Origin: Cardiocondyla obscurior
Taxonomy: Eukaryota > Arthropoda > Insecta > Hymenoptera > Formicidae
Direction: 5' to 3'
Assembly (NCBI RefSeq): GCF_019399895.1
Contig: NC_091865.1
Span: 12,777,001 to 12,841,000, forward strand
DNA: 64,000 nucleotides
A program made the translations under genes and the position numbers. Below are positions 33,901 through 48,900 of this stretch, one piece after another. The first letter of the stretch is position 1. Each line of letters begins with the position of its first letter. Under the pieces are notes generated by a model. It was not told the origin of the DNA. It did no database searches and saw nothing but the letters and a program-made list of their open reading frames with translations.

Positions 33901-36900
33901 CAAGCAGCGTGATACATGTTCCTCCGTTTTCCTCGCGAGGGTTTGCGATCAAAATCACAAGATGATCTTTCTGCTCCACGTAAATTAAGAGTCATTCTTC
34001 ATTTCAAGTGCTCTTATCGCGCTTTTAAGAGAATGTAAAACCGCAGGGCAGCTTCTAATTAGAACGGTGATCGTCTGTAAAAGAAAGACTTTTGATAAGT
34101 ACCTATAAAAGCCGATATGCGGGCAAGTTCTCTCTCGACCGAGCTGTTACGGCAAAAGTAAAAGATTTTTCGCAGCGGACGGCCTTACTCCCTCGAACGC
34201 TAATGAGACGTTACGCAGCGGCGTTACTGTGCGTTTCGATTTGCTCGTCCTCGCACAGCTCGCGAGGAGGTGCGTCGCCCCCGTTCGCCACGAAGCAAAC
34301 AAAACTCCTGCCGATTGCAGAAGCGCGCGAACTAATGCGAGGAGCTTAGCGCCGCGCGTGCGGATGATGCGCTCACGTGCGGGTGCAGGTACGCGGCAAA
34401 ACCCGCTCGTCGCGGAATTCGTCACGTAGCGGAGATTTGCGGCCGGCCCGGTCCAACGCAAATCCACGTGACCGATTACCAGATCATTACGTTACGCAGG
34501 AACGCAGTTTCCCGAATCCGGTCGCCTTCCGTCGCAAAAAGAATTTGCTAAATCTTGCACCACGACGCGCGGAATTAATTTAAAAATAAGGAGAAAAAGA
34601 TGGGTCTTACGACTTCTCTCGACGTTTAGTTTGGAAAATCGAAGCATTACGAGAATTTCAAAGTTTATATGACCTTTAGGTGATAAATCTGATTGATTAA
34701 AACTCCCGTCGATGCGATTAACGTGTGACCGAGGGGAAAATGGAAGAGCACATATCAACTTGGTCGTCGTCACCGGGGTCGTACGCGTTTTCGCGCGGGC
34801 ACGCTTTTGCCGTAGGAGTCGTTGAACCGGATGGCTTGACGCCGAGGAAAGTGTGTTTCGAGATTGAAGCGCTCGTATTATTTTCATTCATAATTAAGAC
34901 CCTGTTAGTAACGCTCCGGACGCGCGGACCGTGATGCATATTTATATCGTACACGATCGACATGCATCTGGACACGCGCACCCCGTTTGCCATGCGCATA
35001 CAAGGAACTGTTGAATGGAGAATCAAAAAAATATATATATAATAACCAACCCAAATAAAAGAAGAACCGGCTGACAGCGCGTAAAATTCTTTTTGCATTT
35101 TTACCAAAGGTGAATCAAAATTTTAACAAAAAGTAATAAACGTTTAATACTTTGTGAATTTGTTTTCTTAAATAGGAATAAAAAATGTAATAAAAAAAAA
35201 AAAAAGAACGTCCAGAACGGAAGGAAGACGTATAAAAGCAGTCAGTTGTACATTGTTGTTTGTTGTACGCACAGAAGTACTAAACGGCATGCGCAATTAA
35301 GTCGATTTCTCGTTTCCTCTTCCTTCTCTGTCGATTCGCGTGACTTTCCGCTCTAGGCAAACCAAACCCGCGCCTTAGACAATAAGGATTTTCTCAGGCG
35401 TGAAAACGTTCGAGTTTCCGATCCATTCCGTTTTGGCGTGCAATCAAACGATATCGAACAAATTTCAAAGTCCACCGGCATTTTTATGTCGAATTTATGA
35501 AGGATTCCTTTATTAGTAACGTGAAAAATGTCTGGTACTTTGTTTTCCCTGACGTAGAATATTTACGAATCAAAAGCGAAAATTGATAACATTAGAAATC
35601 TGTTGCTCTCGGCATTGAAAAATTATTTTACTTGAATCGTTGAACTTGAGATTTAAAGCCGCAAGATGCGGTATCGACAATCTGTAATCTATAGAGATCG
35701 CTCAATTTGCGGATCTGATATTACAGATCTATAACATCAAGACGTTGAGGATCACAGAAATGCAGGGGTTTGCGTGTTAAGGATATGCGGTATCGAAAGT
35801 CTATGATAATATTCAAGATTCAATGTAACCCAAGGTTGCAGATATCAATCACAATCTCCGATACGATTCCACTTCGGAAAAACGTTGCGTGTGTAACAAA
35901 GATGTAATAAAAAAAGCATGTGTACAGTTAAAAAAATGTAGCGGAAAATTTTGCGATCACTCAACCGATCAACATAATCAAAGTTTCCGGACGGTAGAGT
36001 CACACGAGGAGAAATTTCTCAACTATTAAAAATTACGCGTGAATAAAATTTCATAAAAAAAAAAAAAAAAAAAAATTGAATTGCTTTTGTGGGGCAGGAG
36101 ATCCGTGCTTGATGTACGAAATAACCAAAAGCCTTGGCGCGTTCATTAGCGGCTCGTCATATCTATCTGCGTGTACTATATGAAAGAATTAGGTAGATCT
36201 CTAACAATACTTTTCTTCTTCGAGTTCGAATCGATCGCGTAAACGCCTAGGGCATTTAGATCACCTCGGCGCCGGCGAACGATCCAGCGATGGAGCGTCT
36301 CGTAGCGCCGATCGACTATCTAACACCTAAGCGGTTAGGTGACGTAATTTTTTCATTACGAGAACGGTAATGCCGGCGGCCAGGCTTGCATATTAACGCG
36401 AAAACAGCGTGGCCATTGGTGGGCCGCCTCGTGCCCTGCCGTGGCAGCGAGGAGGCGGTCCATCGTTCTTCAACTCTGCGACTCTTATCCGTTCTTCAGC
36501 GACCTTATTGGTCACCACCTCTTCGATCGTTCTTGCCGACCCTCGTCGTCGCCGATTGCCGTGACGATTTTCCACAGTTCGCGATCGATCGGACGCATCG
36601 TCTTCTCGCCCTAGAGATTGTCTTCTTCCCTCAATTTTTTTTTTTTTCCGCGTCTTCCCTCTCTAAGAACTCGGCGATTTTGCTACGAATTGGACACGTA
36701 AAAGTCGGCAGAATTGCAAAATAAATGATTCTTCCACGTTTTAATTCTGTTACATTAGACAGAAGGATGTAATGTTTTCGAGAAAAACTATAATTAATTT
36801 TTTTTATTATCTTTTTTTTCTTTAGTAAATAATGTTCCTTTTCTTGAGAATTACTTAGATATACATTTGGCAGCGCACAAAAAGAGTACTTGTAACACGT

Positions 36901-39900
36901 GAACCTTAAAGAACGTAATGCGAACGTAAATGCGAGAGTACGATGGTGGACGAGAAAGGGTGGGATGAGGGGAGACGAAAGGGTCAAGTCGTGACTTCGG
37001 CGCCATGCGGAAAAATGCAAAAAGGCGCCACCGTAAACTGGACACGTCACACGAATTCCTCTTTTTTTTTTTCTTCTTCGCAAGAGTATCGCGTTTCTTT
37101 TTCTTCTGGCTGGCTCTTTAAACTCACCGAAAAAAGAAGGGTGTAAAACTGGCGACGGGACTCGAGGGAGCACGTGCATCTTTATGACGATAAGAGATCT
37201 CTTAACTTTTTTGAACAATGTAAAATTTTTTTTATCGTACAAATTGACGCACAAATTTTGGTATTATTCTCCATTTTTTTAAATAATTATCAATTATTTA
37301 AATACAGACACAATTGTATACCAAATTTATGTAGGTACATTTATCAACTAGGACTCGAGAAATATTAATAGCAGGCGCCAACATTGCATTATGACGAACA
37401 GCTTGAACGGTTCGTGGGTTATCGTATCGCTAAATTATTAACCCGTTATACCTAAACGGAAATGCATCGTGTACCGCGTGTGCATATCGCAATAGCGGCA
37501 TGTGTCTGCTCTCTCGAACGACTGTTCGTTATTCCCGCGGAGCTACATTGAAAGATACGACAGTTTACGACGGTATCCGATAGCGAAGATAACGATCGCC
37601 GCGTACACCTAAGTATCGGCGCCTTTGTTCCCACGGTTTTCGCGACGTATACAAATTATCAGTCGTTCCAGGGCGCGTAAACGGGGAAATAGAGCGACGG
37701 GTGCTCTCCCTACCCCTCTGATCGGAGCCTACTTATAATGCGCGGAGAGCAAGAAAAAGAGAGAAAGAAACCCTTTCACTGTAACTGTGCATTGCGTTTG
37801 TCCGGTCTTTCAATCGGCGCCGCCGAAATTCCGAGCTGAACTGCCCAAATCACTTTCGTGTCAAGGGTCAAAATACCGTAATGGAAGAGCGGCGTCATGC
37901 CGCACATCTTCTCTCTCGGGCTTGCGTCCGATCTTGGAAACGAATTCGTCGATAAATACAAATCCACAGTTGTTTGGCTTGGATTATCAAATATATTAAA
38001 TATCCCGAGAGGAAAAAGTTACAATTGAAAGACGGCCAAGAATCGCTCTCATCGTAACTGTGGAAAAGTAAATTGGTGGAATTTTCTAGTTAGCAATCAT
38101 TATTAGGTATTTTATATGATTATCGATACGCCGTGTAATTATAGAATATACGTATAGAGCGTGACATTTAATTATAAATTAATACTCGCATTAGGCTTCG
38201 TACAAGAGAGAATATATCAAATATCTATATATTACAGGCTAATGTCTGACGATATAATGATCGGGGCATGACACCTTCTCGTAAAGGTTAAGCAAGAAGC
38301 TGATGCAACCGTAATCGTGATTAAAGTAAATCTCTTCGAGGAGACATCGTAATTGATCCCTTTTTTTTTCACTGTTTTAAAGCTGTAATTGTATTCTCGA
38401 AATTATTTTATTATCACGGAACGTGCAGGCATTAAGTATCGAAAAACTAGGTCTCTTGTTTGTCATAAATAAACCTCGCAGCGAATAGAGTCGCTAGGCC
38501 TTCGGCGCGAGATTTTCTATTTGCGAAACGGACGCGAAACACCTATTAAGCCGACATAATACTGCGCTGCGCATCATTATGCGCTTCATACATCTCTCTG
38601 TCACACATTTATCTCTTTCTCGCCTGCGGCCGTCTTTTCCCCCATAATTTTCACTTTATCCGTCGCTCTACCTCGGATACTTTTCTCGGTCCAGGTTGAA
38701 GAAAGAGAGCGGAATGGAAAAGTCAGAATTTATAGCTTCATTTTCTTCATATTCGTCTACGATGTAAGCCAAGGATTTCGTTTAGGGCCGGGGTAAGCTG
38801 AATCGGAGTAAAACTTAATACGTATAGTCGATGTATTACTTAATTTTATCTTATAATAATATAAAAAAAAAAAATGAAAGTTTAAACGCAATTAAAATAT
38901 AACGAATTAAACGCTATTTTAAGCGGAAGAGTCGTAAGCTCTCTGTTCTTCAATCGTTCACAATCGATTTGCATGCAATCTTTTTTTTTTCTTTTTTCTT
39001 CTTTCTTTTCTAAAACTTGTCTCCTGAGACTTTGCCCGTCCACCACGAGTACTTCTCGATGTCGTCGACTTGATCGCTTGCGAAGCACGCATACGCGTCC
39101 GTTAAGTCGACGTAATACCGCGGGGCGCATCATTATGTACTCCATAAGTCTCCGCGGCTGCCCCTCTTCACCCCTTTTCCTTCCCTTCCTCTCTCTTTCT
39201 TTCTCTCTGTCGTTCCCTCACGAGGAGGAAGAAGAGCAGGAAAAAAGGAACGCGGAGAACGTGGGGACGAAGGGAACCAAGAAGGTTCCCGCGCAGGAAG
39301 ATGACGGGAAGGGAAACGGCGGGGCAAAGGGGGACTCTCCCTCAACCCTCCTCGTTGCTTGCGATACCCGGATACACTCGCTGCCCTATACCATCCCTAC
39401 CCTGAGTCCGTCGGATTTTATGGACTGTGCGACGGGGAAACGAAAGAGGAGAGGAGGCACAGAAAGACCGTACAACGTCTCTTCAACGCGACGTTCACCG
39501 GTGAGCGAACCTCCAGGAGGAGGAAAAGGGGTACGTGCGCGAGGGGGGACGGGCAGAATAGGGGGCGCAACAGAAGTACGGCGGGTGGAGGGATACCGGG
39601 AAGTAAAGGGGTCTCGCTTTTTTGCTCAGGGTCAGAATCGTACATCACCCGTGCGGAGCTCTCTGTGCGATACAGACTGACGATCGGCCGGATTTCTGCG
39701 TGGAGTCTGCTCTCGCAATGAGGGCATAATTTTCTATCGCGCACGACGGAGACGGCATACACGCTCACCCGCACGGATAATGAGACGATCGGTGACGGAT
39801 TTATCGATCTCCAATTTATCTATCCTTCATCCCTCTTTTCTCTCTCTCTCTTTCTTTCTGTCTTTCTCACCATCCGCCAAAAGCGATTCGTAAACGCTCT

Positions 39901-42900
39901 TGCTCCCGGATTTCTTCAATGAGCTCAGCACGGTATCGATAGCGCGATAATCGCGCTGTCTAAACCTTTTTGAGAATTATATATATGTGTAGAACCCGAC
40001 AAATTAATTAATTATTTAATATTGTATGACTTTCACGCATACATTACAAAACTCGCATTAGATTTGTAAACTTTTATGGAACTGACTATTTAAAGAGAAT
40101 TTTTCTTTTTTATTGAGTTGTATGATGTAACCCTGATGATAATCAGTTGTTAACTTTCTAAATAGTTATATCTTAATTGTGATCACGGGGTAGTATGTGA
40201 ATATGTCACACAAGATTCTCGTCATTTACTGCTCTGGACGCTCCAGATTTAGGGATGAAGGGAGAAAGGTCGACGACGACCGATGACCAATTTTGGAACG
40301 TACGGTCACGTTTGGCAGTCCGGAAACGATTACATTTTACGTATCGGTGACGCGACGCACGTAGAATTTATTCGTTTCTTCAGGCGCTGGACTTGGCTGT
40401 CCGCAACCATTTGTCCAGATTGATACCTAGAATATATTTTATTTTTCGTTTAACTGAACTCCGTTTCCAAGCAATTATCGCGGGATAGAGTTTCGTTGAT
40501 TTTGTAAACGACAATAATACCAAGTTGAAATAATAAAATAAGCGATATATCGTGACAATCGATGCTGCAGTATTCGATAAATAAAAATTTAATAACGATG
40601 ACGATTTAATTTCCAGATCCGATGAAGATGATCCTAGTGGGTGTAAATATAGGAGACTGGACGATGACAATGTGCAGGATAAGGAGAGATTTGCCAGGTG
40701 AGTTTTAACTCTAATTAAACAGTTAACGTTGCGACGATTGTTCCATCGAATCGCTAATGTTTTCGTATTTTTATTGTATTTTTTATTATTTCGCAATTTC
40801 GTCGTGACACTTTCGAGCCAACTAAATCCGGTCGCGGTAGTCGGACGTTTACGAAAATTTCCTTTGGAGGCACGCTTTTTTTCCGTCTTCAAAGTTTGTT
40901 GATTCGTCTCACGAAATCGCGGCTCAATACGTTTCGCCGGTACACCCTGTACATACGCCTTCTCTTCTTCAAGTACGAAAAGGTACATACATACCTACAT
41001 GATACCGGGCAATGTGAGGAGCCGATAGCGGAATGGGAAGCCCTCGAGGCTGCTCCAGCGTGGGAACATAAGGTACTTATACGCGCGCCGGAGTGCGCGC
41101 GTCCTTCAAGTCCGTGTATAACGAAAGAGACACAGTACTTTGATTCCCTTCCGAGATATTTCGGCTGGCACGGGCATTAAATTCGCCGGACAAAAGCCGG
41201 AAAATAATGTACAACGTGAGACGCATAACTTACGTATAAAATATGGCTGCTCCCCAAGCCCCGTGAATAAAAATCTACGTCAAAATCTTCGACGGACCTT
41301 TTGCGCCGTGCGTATAAAATTACGCAGGATGTGCCGCGGAGACATTGCGTGTCTCTTACCGATTACAGACACTTCGACATGATTCTCTTTTCTTTTTTCT
41401 TTTTTTTCTTTTTTTTTTTCTTTTTAATTAAAATTTTATAACGCTTAATTGCCTGACGACGATTAATTATGGGACAAAACTTTAATTCAAGATAGGTACT
41501 TAATTTTTTAAACGATGCTTGATACCAGAATAAATAAAAAAAATATCACGGCTTTATTTGCTACGCGCATTACAAAGGAATATAAATCATATCGATGTGA
41601 TAACAACGATCGATCTTGATTAATTGACTTATCAATAAATGGAAGGTAAAAAAAACGGGATTGGGAGGTTGAGCCTACCGCGTGTAACATTGATTGGTCG
41701 TGACTCAGCCCCCTGCTTTGTGTAACGTGACTGTGTATGGAGTTACGTCTCTATTAAGCACCAGGCTCACGGTGCTTCCCTACCTGATATAATCAAGGTA
41801 TAAAGCTGATCATAGGCAACGTATTTGAAAAACCAAATATAACCAGGATTCCGTGCGAATACATTGGAGTTAAGTAAAATTTTGATTGATTATAAAAATT
41901 TTTTTGCTTCGTGTTATTATTCTTATTATTTATATATTATTAAATTAAGAAAAAAATGATAAAATTAAATCTTAAATTTGGCTATACAAAACTTGCCAAA
42001 AAGTATTCGAAAAGTATGAAATATATTATTATTTTTTAAATTATTATTCGGAAACGCAGGAAGCTCGGCTTTTATCCCCCGCATGCATTATATGCATCGT
42101 CACACTTCTGTCCGCGTAAATTTCACGTTTATGTTCTTTAATGCACGCTATATTTTCGCTGTTGTGCCTGAAGCTACTCGACGCGAGATGCAACGAATGT
42201 TATATTATCCTCTCTGTTCTTCTGAACTGAGATGCAATCATCTTTCGTTTCACTGAACGAGATTAGAACACTGCTCTCTTTCTCTCTATTTATCTCTTTC
42301 CCTCTCTCTTTTTCTCGTTTTATAATTTTTGCCCGCTATTCACAGTACATACATACTTGCGAAATGATAGGGTGGAATTGCTCGCGAGCGTTTCTCGCGT
42401 TGCTCGATCTGGTTGCTCATTGCGGAGGGTTAGCTAGGAATTTCTCATCTCGTTAATTTCATGCACGCGAGAAGAAGCCATACAATTTTCTCACTGTCTT
42501 GGATTTATTTTACAATCTTATTTATTCGTTACAAATTAATTTCTTTGTTATAAAAATTTTATATCGTAATAAAAATAAATTCCATTAAACCATAAGTTGG
42601 GTCAATAAAACAGTTTGATTCTTAGAAATCAACTGAATTTTATGTGTGTGTGAGACTCTAGAAAGTCTCACTTTAATTCAGACAATTGCTTTGTCGAAAA
42701 AAGCGCTCTGTTATTTTTTAACGCCGGCCAATCTGAAGACTGACTGTCGATCCGCCATAATAGCAATAACGATATCTTATCCATGGTCTCTCATCGCGTG
42801 CCGCCACGGGTGGGTCCGTGGCGGTTCACCTGCAATTCCGTATCCGCGCTGTCGTTTCCCAGGTATATACGGTGCCGCGAAAGAATACGCAAACTCCGCG

Positions 42901-45900
42901 GCAAAGACCGACCGACAACATTCTGATGTCGCGCGCTCTTTCTCTCTCCTTTTCCTCCCCCCCGCCCTTTGTCCCTCTCTCTTTCTCGCTCCCGGTTCTC
43001 TCACCGGAGAACCTCACTTTTAAGTTAATAACGCAATTACTGCCTCCTGCCGCAAGACGCGCGCGCCTCTCCTTGCCGCCTGTCCGTAACTCTTATCTCT
43101 TTCTCTTTCTCAGACTTCTCGTTTTCTTCTCTTTTACGTCTCCCACTTTTCTTTTCCTCATCCTTGGCATTTTCTCGGCATTAATGCGGGTGCCGGCACT
43201 TTTGGTGCCGCGATAACCACGAAATAATTTTGTCGCATACCGGCGGTCTTGCTCGGAGAGGTATCTTCTCTGTTTGCGTTTGGATCTTCCCCTTTCGACA
43301 ACGGCGATTCATTTCCACATTAAAGAAATTTGGAAATGTAAATCTTTTATATTACGTATTAACTTGGTATTATTAAAAAAAAAAAAAAAAAAATTATTAA
43401 TTAAAAATGTAACGTGTACCTAAATGTCGCATAAAATTTTTTTTTAATTAAAATATCTATGGAAATATTTTTTTTTAAGGAAATTAATTTTAAATGGATG
43501 AAAGAAGAATCGTCACTTAAATACTCGAAAAACTTTTACGTGAGGTTTAGGGCAATTTTCGTAGTATATCACTTGGAAATATAAAAGACAGAAAGTAAAA
43601 GAGAAATATAGGAGAAGCTATTGGAAAAAGGTTGTGACAACATGGTGCTGTAATAAATCCAGGTACAGTCATCGTTTATAACGCGTATATGTCCGGCAAA
43701 CATTGCGCTTTTGCGATTATTCGTTCACGGCAGTAAATACGTTACGCGAAAATTTACGACCTGACACCCTGTCGTTTCGCGCGCGTGATTATAATGTCTT
43801 CGTCCAGTTTGGGAGTGATTTAAATACCGTTCGATGCCTGGTGGACATGGACATTGCACATCATTAACGATTCGTAGCCCGGGAAAAACGAGGAAACCGA
43901 ATATCGCTATTACGACCTTTTTATTGGAATTTACCAACATCATTACAGAGATCCTTTATCGTTACTGAATTTTTTAAGTTATTTTACTTTTGTTCTGTTT
44001 AAAAAAGTTTTCGGTGTAAAATATAAAGAACAATATAAAACAGAAAAAAATGAAAGAGAGAGAGAAGCCAAAGTGTCTTCTAAAACGGTAATCAGACGTG
44101 AAACACGATCATAACGCCGAGCCTACAGGAATGGCAAAAGTTTACAAGAGTGTGTTGGAATCTCGCAGAAATCAGAATCGCCGTAAGGAGGCTCTGAACG
44201 AACGGTGGAGAGATTATCTTGCGCTGCAGTGAAAAGCACGTGCCTTAAACGCCGCATAAGGAAGGGCAAACGGTGCCTCACTTCTCCCAGAGGAGAGCAC
44301 ATGATGCAGATCGTCGCGCAGATTGCTCTCATAGGCCAATTAATTAAAAGGCAGGCTTCTTCTATGGCGTAATAAGCCGCGGAACGGTTAAACGCACGAG
44401 GAAATTACTCCTGGCACGCTAACGAGGGTTCCCAGATCGATGCGCGAAGGCATCAGCCGTTGCAATTAAACTTTATTTTAACACGTAAAAATAAACGCGT
44501 TAATCGGATTTTTAATTATTTTGCGAATTTAATGTCTTTGCTGCAAAATTACGAGGAGCCCGCGCGAAGGTTCGGAGCAAGATGTCGACTAAAAATTCCG
44601 AATATAAATTAAAGAAAAAAAAAAAAAAAAATGTTGCAAACAAGATGCAAATGCGAAGTAAGGAAGTTACGTTACCATTAAAGTTTTATTTTCAATCATA
44701 CAGTCGGAATGGGATAACGCCGTGGGGTGTCCGACTCTTTATTCGTAACGAAGACAATGCGAATGCTCGGATAATTTATATCCGTTTGCTGTTTATGTTA
44801 CACTTGCATTCTTCTATCGATGTAAGCGTAGCGAATGCGTCATTTATCCGCCCATACTTAATTTCATGCATATCGATGCAGCTGTGTGCGAGAAGCAAAT
44901 CATAACGATAAATTGTACGATTGAGTAACGGCGCGCAACAACTTCGTTTCGCAAGTCCATAAATTTATGCATACGAGCGTTCAGGAATGTCGAATATTCG
45001 CCAGGGGAGTGTCATTAGACGATCTTGCGAACAGACGTGTTATAAATTGCATGTACGAATCGCATTTGCGAAGCGTTATACAATCGTGTTACGTTCGTTT
45101 GATTTAGTATCTAGTTAATATCGAGAATAAATCATGCCGGAAATCGACGAGAGGTATAGAGAGCGAATTGTATTTACATCGTGGCATCTCAGGCAAAGTC
45201 CTAAATGCGAGGCAATTCGATGATAACTCGCTCTCTTCGAATCGTTGTCTTCTCCAGAAGATTTTTTTCTCCCTTCGAGAAGCTCCGGATGCTGTGCGCG
45301 GCGCGGGTGTTTCTGAACCAACGTTAGATCACCGTGAACGGTACAGGGTGTACCGATGCTATTCCGACGGTCGTGACTTACCGTAACAACTAGAGCATCT
45401 TGTTATAACCCCATCGGTTTGATGCTTGATCGATCGTTGCGCGAGAAATTTTCGAGCCCGGGCTTTAAAGAAAAACGTCAAAGAAAATATTCAAACATCT
45501 TGCAATCTTGTTGAAACATCTCACGGCCGATCAGCAGCGAAAATAGCAAACGAGTCGCATGTCCGCGATATTAGATTCCGTTCCATCTTGCAGTTTTTAA
45601 GTCCGCGAGACGTGCACACGTTGCATTTTACACTTAAAATGGAGTCACGGCAGGATAAAGGGATCTATTACCACGATCTTCAACTAGTATCCTCTTTTTC
45701 AAGTAACGTGACCGGCGTCACGGGGTCAGCGTTGACCTCTGGTCTAGAGATCAGGCACTTTTACCGTGTCCTCCGCCGTAGCATTCGACGACCTCCGTGT
45801 ATCAAATAGCGTGGCAACCGCGGTGTCTCGGTTCATAGCGATTCGTCGACGTGTATAATCATTGCTGTCGATTAAAAAAATTAAATATGAAAGTTACATA

Positions 45901-48900
45901 AATACAAAGGGTGGAAATTTTTATTTTTTTATCAAGTAAAATTGTAATATATATCTTCTTTTTTTTTTTTAATTTAAAAAACCGATTGTTAAAAAATAAT
46001 AACGATTTTTGATCGAAAGAAGCTGATACTTTCGATTAAAAGGAGAAGATTTAGATCGATCGTTCAAGAATTAAACTTTACGTTATTAAACTTTGCGAAA
46101 AGATGTAAAAATATAAACGCATCGCGAGTCCGAGGATTGAAAGGGAGCCGGGGTGATGAAGTACGGGACACCCGGTATACCCCGGTACACTGAGATTGGA
46201 CCCACGGAGCGAACGGGCAACTTCGGAGCGTCTGACCTCTGACCCAGGAGTTCTCTCCCCGTCCTCCTCTTCACGGATCGCGTTCCTCCATTCCTCTCCT
46301 CTCCTCTCCACGCCATGCCACGCCACGCGGGGCATACTTTGCTTTATACTTGCGCTTTAAGCGCCGTGGCCTCTTTTAAATAGCGGACCTCTGCCGGAGC
46401 CATCCACGATGTCGTCGAGCGTTACCGATTTCCTTGGTCCTCGGGACGAGATAATAATAACGATAACAATCGGCCGCGCGCGCGATTCAATAAAAAAAAA
46501 AAAAAGTTGCATCGAATCGTGTAATGAGCGGGACGTGGAAAGGTAATCGTGATGATTTCGTTTCTCTTTCGGATCCATCGTGTCTTCGAACGAAGGTTTT
46601 GTTAATCTTGTTGTATTTTTATATATACGTATCTAGTCTTATAAGTATATTACTATAAACTGTGGTCGGTCCTTTTACGCGTATTTTTTTTTATATATAA
46701 ATTTAATTTATAAATTTACAAATAAATTATTGAATTTTATAATTTATTCGAAAAGAATTTTTAAAAACGAACATAGCGCAACGCAAGGACACGTTTTACG
46801 CAGACTGTGAACCTACGTTCGCCCGGGGACGGACCAGCCGCGTTGAATGGATCAATTTTATTTTTCAATATTTCATACCGCAGTCATCCAGACGCAGGGA
46901 ATAGACGCTGGGGGAAAAAGAGTTAGCGCAAACCAATCAGCATATCGATATCAAATTTTAATCTCGCACCCTGTGTATATCTGGGTATCGACGTTACGGT
47001 CTGATCGCGAGACTATCTATTTCACGGACTGAACAAATTTTTTATCATCCCGTGGACCGATCTTCTTCCTTATCCGCTTCAGGGCAGAGATCCGTTTCAG
47101 GAAATAGGCACCGATCAACCTGGCCGGTTCAATAAAGAGTATGTCAGTTGATACAATAATTCCCATCGCGAGGAGTGCTCTCTATAATTATATTATACAT
47201 ATAAATACAATGATTGGATAATGAAGAAAGACAGAAAGAATTCGTTCTCGGAGTACAATAAGCAACGTACGAAAGCTCGCTTCGGGTTCAGGCCAACTGA
47301 TTGCAAATATTTATTTGTATCTCTTAATTTCCTTCGGGGTATCGGGCAGAAAATAATCGCGGATCGTAAGCTCCACCGGGAAGGTTCGGCTTCGCAAAGT
47401 TGACTCGGCGAAATGATTGGCTTCGCGAGCGGAACCTTGCGCCGATAGCGAATTAACCGCCGCTCGATTTGCGCATCGGGGAATCGAGCGGGGAATCCGG
47501 CTTACGTGTTGCGTGCGGATCCGCGCGCGGGTTCAGCCTTTGCAAAGTTTCTTGGAAAATTGTCGCGAATTAAATGCCATTAAATTTACGATTTGCGCGC
47601 ACCGGCGATTACGCAGCTCGCCGTTGAAGTAAAGGGAGACGTGCCTGACCGTTACCCGCGGCGGTTACCCTCTGGGAGCGTAATAACAGGGGAGGCCTCA
47701 AATTGTGGTCTCGCCCCGATATCCTCCCCCTAGTCTAGGTGGACTACTCGAGAATTTATCGGCCGAATCGATCATGGCGCCAACGATGTCTGTAATCGGC
47801 ATGATTTTAGGTAGCCGATGTCAAGTTTTAATTAAATACCCTGTATGGTTAATTGGCAAAAAAAGTTTTACGGCGCTTGTCAATGAACGTGGGACAGGAT
47901 CGCGAACTCGTTCCTTTATTTGATATTTGATAAACGACGCGATAGGAAATAATAAAAATTATCGATAGTTTATTGATTAGTTAATTTATTATTAATTAAT
48001 TAAATTTAACATTAAACACCGTATCGCGAACGTTATTTCACGCTACTTCCTGAGATCGGCGGTCTCTCGCGCGGGACGTGCAAGAAAGTCAGTCTTGTCT
48101 CCACGGTTGTTCCGCGTTTCGATGTCGTTGTTCGCGCCGTTTTTAGCCATAGCAGGAGAAACCGCACCCTGATTTCTTGAACTATGCAATTACCTCGGTT
48201 TTGTCTTGCGACTTACTGCAGGGAGAATCATTGCGAGATCGAGCGGCGGCGGCGGAACAAGATGACCGCCTACATCACCGAGCTCTCCGACATGGTGCCG
48301 ACCTGTTCAGCCCTGGCCCGCAAACCCGACAAGCTTACGATCCTAAGGATGGCGGTGGCGCACATGAAAGCTCTCAGAGGTGAGTAACTTTGGTCATGCG
48401 ACATTTTATTTACGGTAACGACCCCATTTTTTCATCAAATTTTAACTCTCGGAGATGATACAGGATCCACGCGGCATCGTCGAATGCTGCAGCGCGTAAA
48501 TTGCGAATTTAATATTAACGACTGTCCTCTGTTCGGGTTTAAGTATCTTATACGAGATGAGGGCGGGTTACTCCCGAACGTAAAATTCCGACACAGTTTT
48601 CCGCGACAAAACGACGTCGTTTTCCCTATCGGCGAACGGGTTCTTCAGCCTTCTGGCAATTTTTATCCCCGTCGTCCAGAGGTCGTAAAAAAAAAAAACC
48701 GGCCGATGTCCGGTACCTCTCGTCGCAACCGCGTAATACTCCTCCACATAGCGCACTCCCGGGGCATTCACGCGCGTAAACGAGCATCCTCCTCCGCCTC
48801 TCCCCCTTCACCCCATCGTTCTCGTCACAGGTGAGAGAGAAAAGAGAGACGGAGGGTCCCTCCTCTCCCGGGAGAGAAGGCGATTTGTATGCAACGGCCC

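Larger units (their letters stand above)
31138..40616. other. Long tango intron (9.5 kb), no gene recognised
   Basis: The intron has alternating AT-rich and CpG-rich blocks (notably about 34100-34450, 36230-36600, 37450-37950 and 39020-39780) and several long poly-A/T runs. Open frames such as 38973-39680 (plus) and 36631-37254 (minus) are low-complexity or match nothing I know. A locally repeated 70-bp element sits at 38521-38590 and 39078-39146. Enhancers are likely in an intron of this size but cannot be pinned down. Confidence 0.5.

Noticed and set aside
36631..37254. 207-codon minus-strand frame in a tango intron
   Set aside because: Rich in K, R, F and S from homopolymer tracts, resembles no protein I know, and the opposite strand is equally open in places.
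38973..39680. 235-codon plus-strand frame in a tango intron
   Set aside because: Dominated by low-complexity pyrimidine and GAGGA tracts giving runs of S, F, L, E and G. No splice context or homology was seen.
40380..40988. 202-codon minus-strand frame
   Set aside because: It is antisense to the tango SDEDDPSG exon and its flanks; the plus-strand exon has clear homology and splice sites.
43193..43213. Short perfect hairpin CGGCAC/GTGCCG followed by pyrimidine-rich DNA
   Set aside because: It looks like a bacterial terminator shape, but this is an insect intron and a 6-bp stem is expected by chance.
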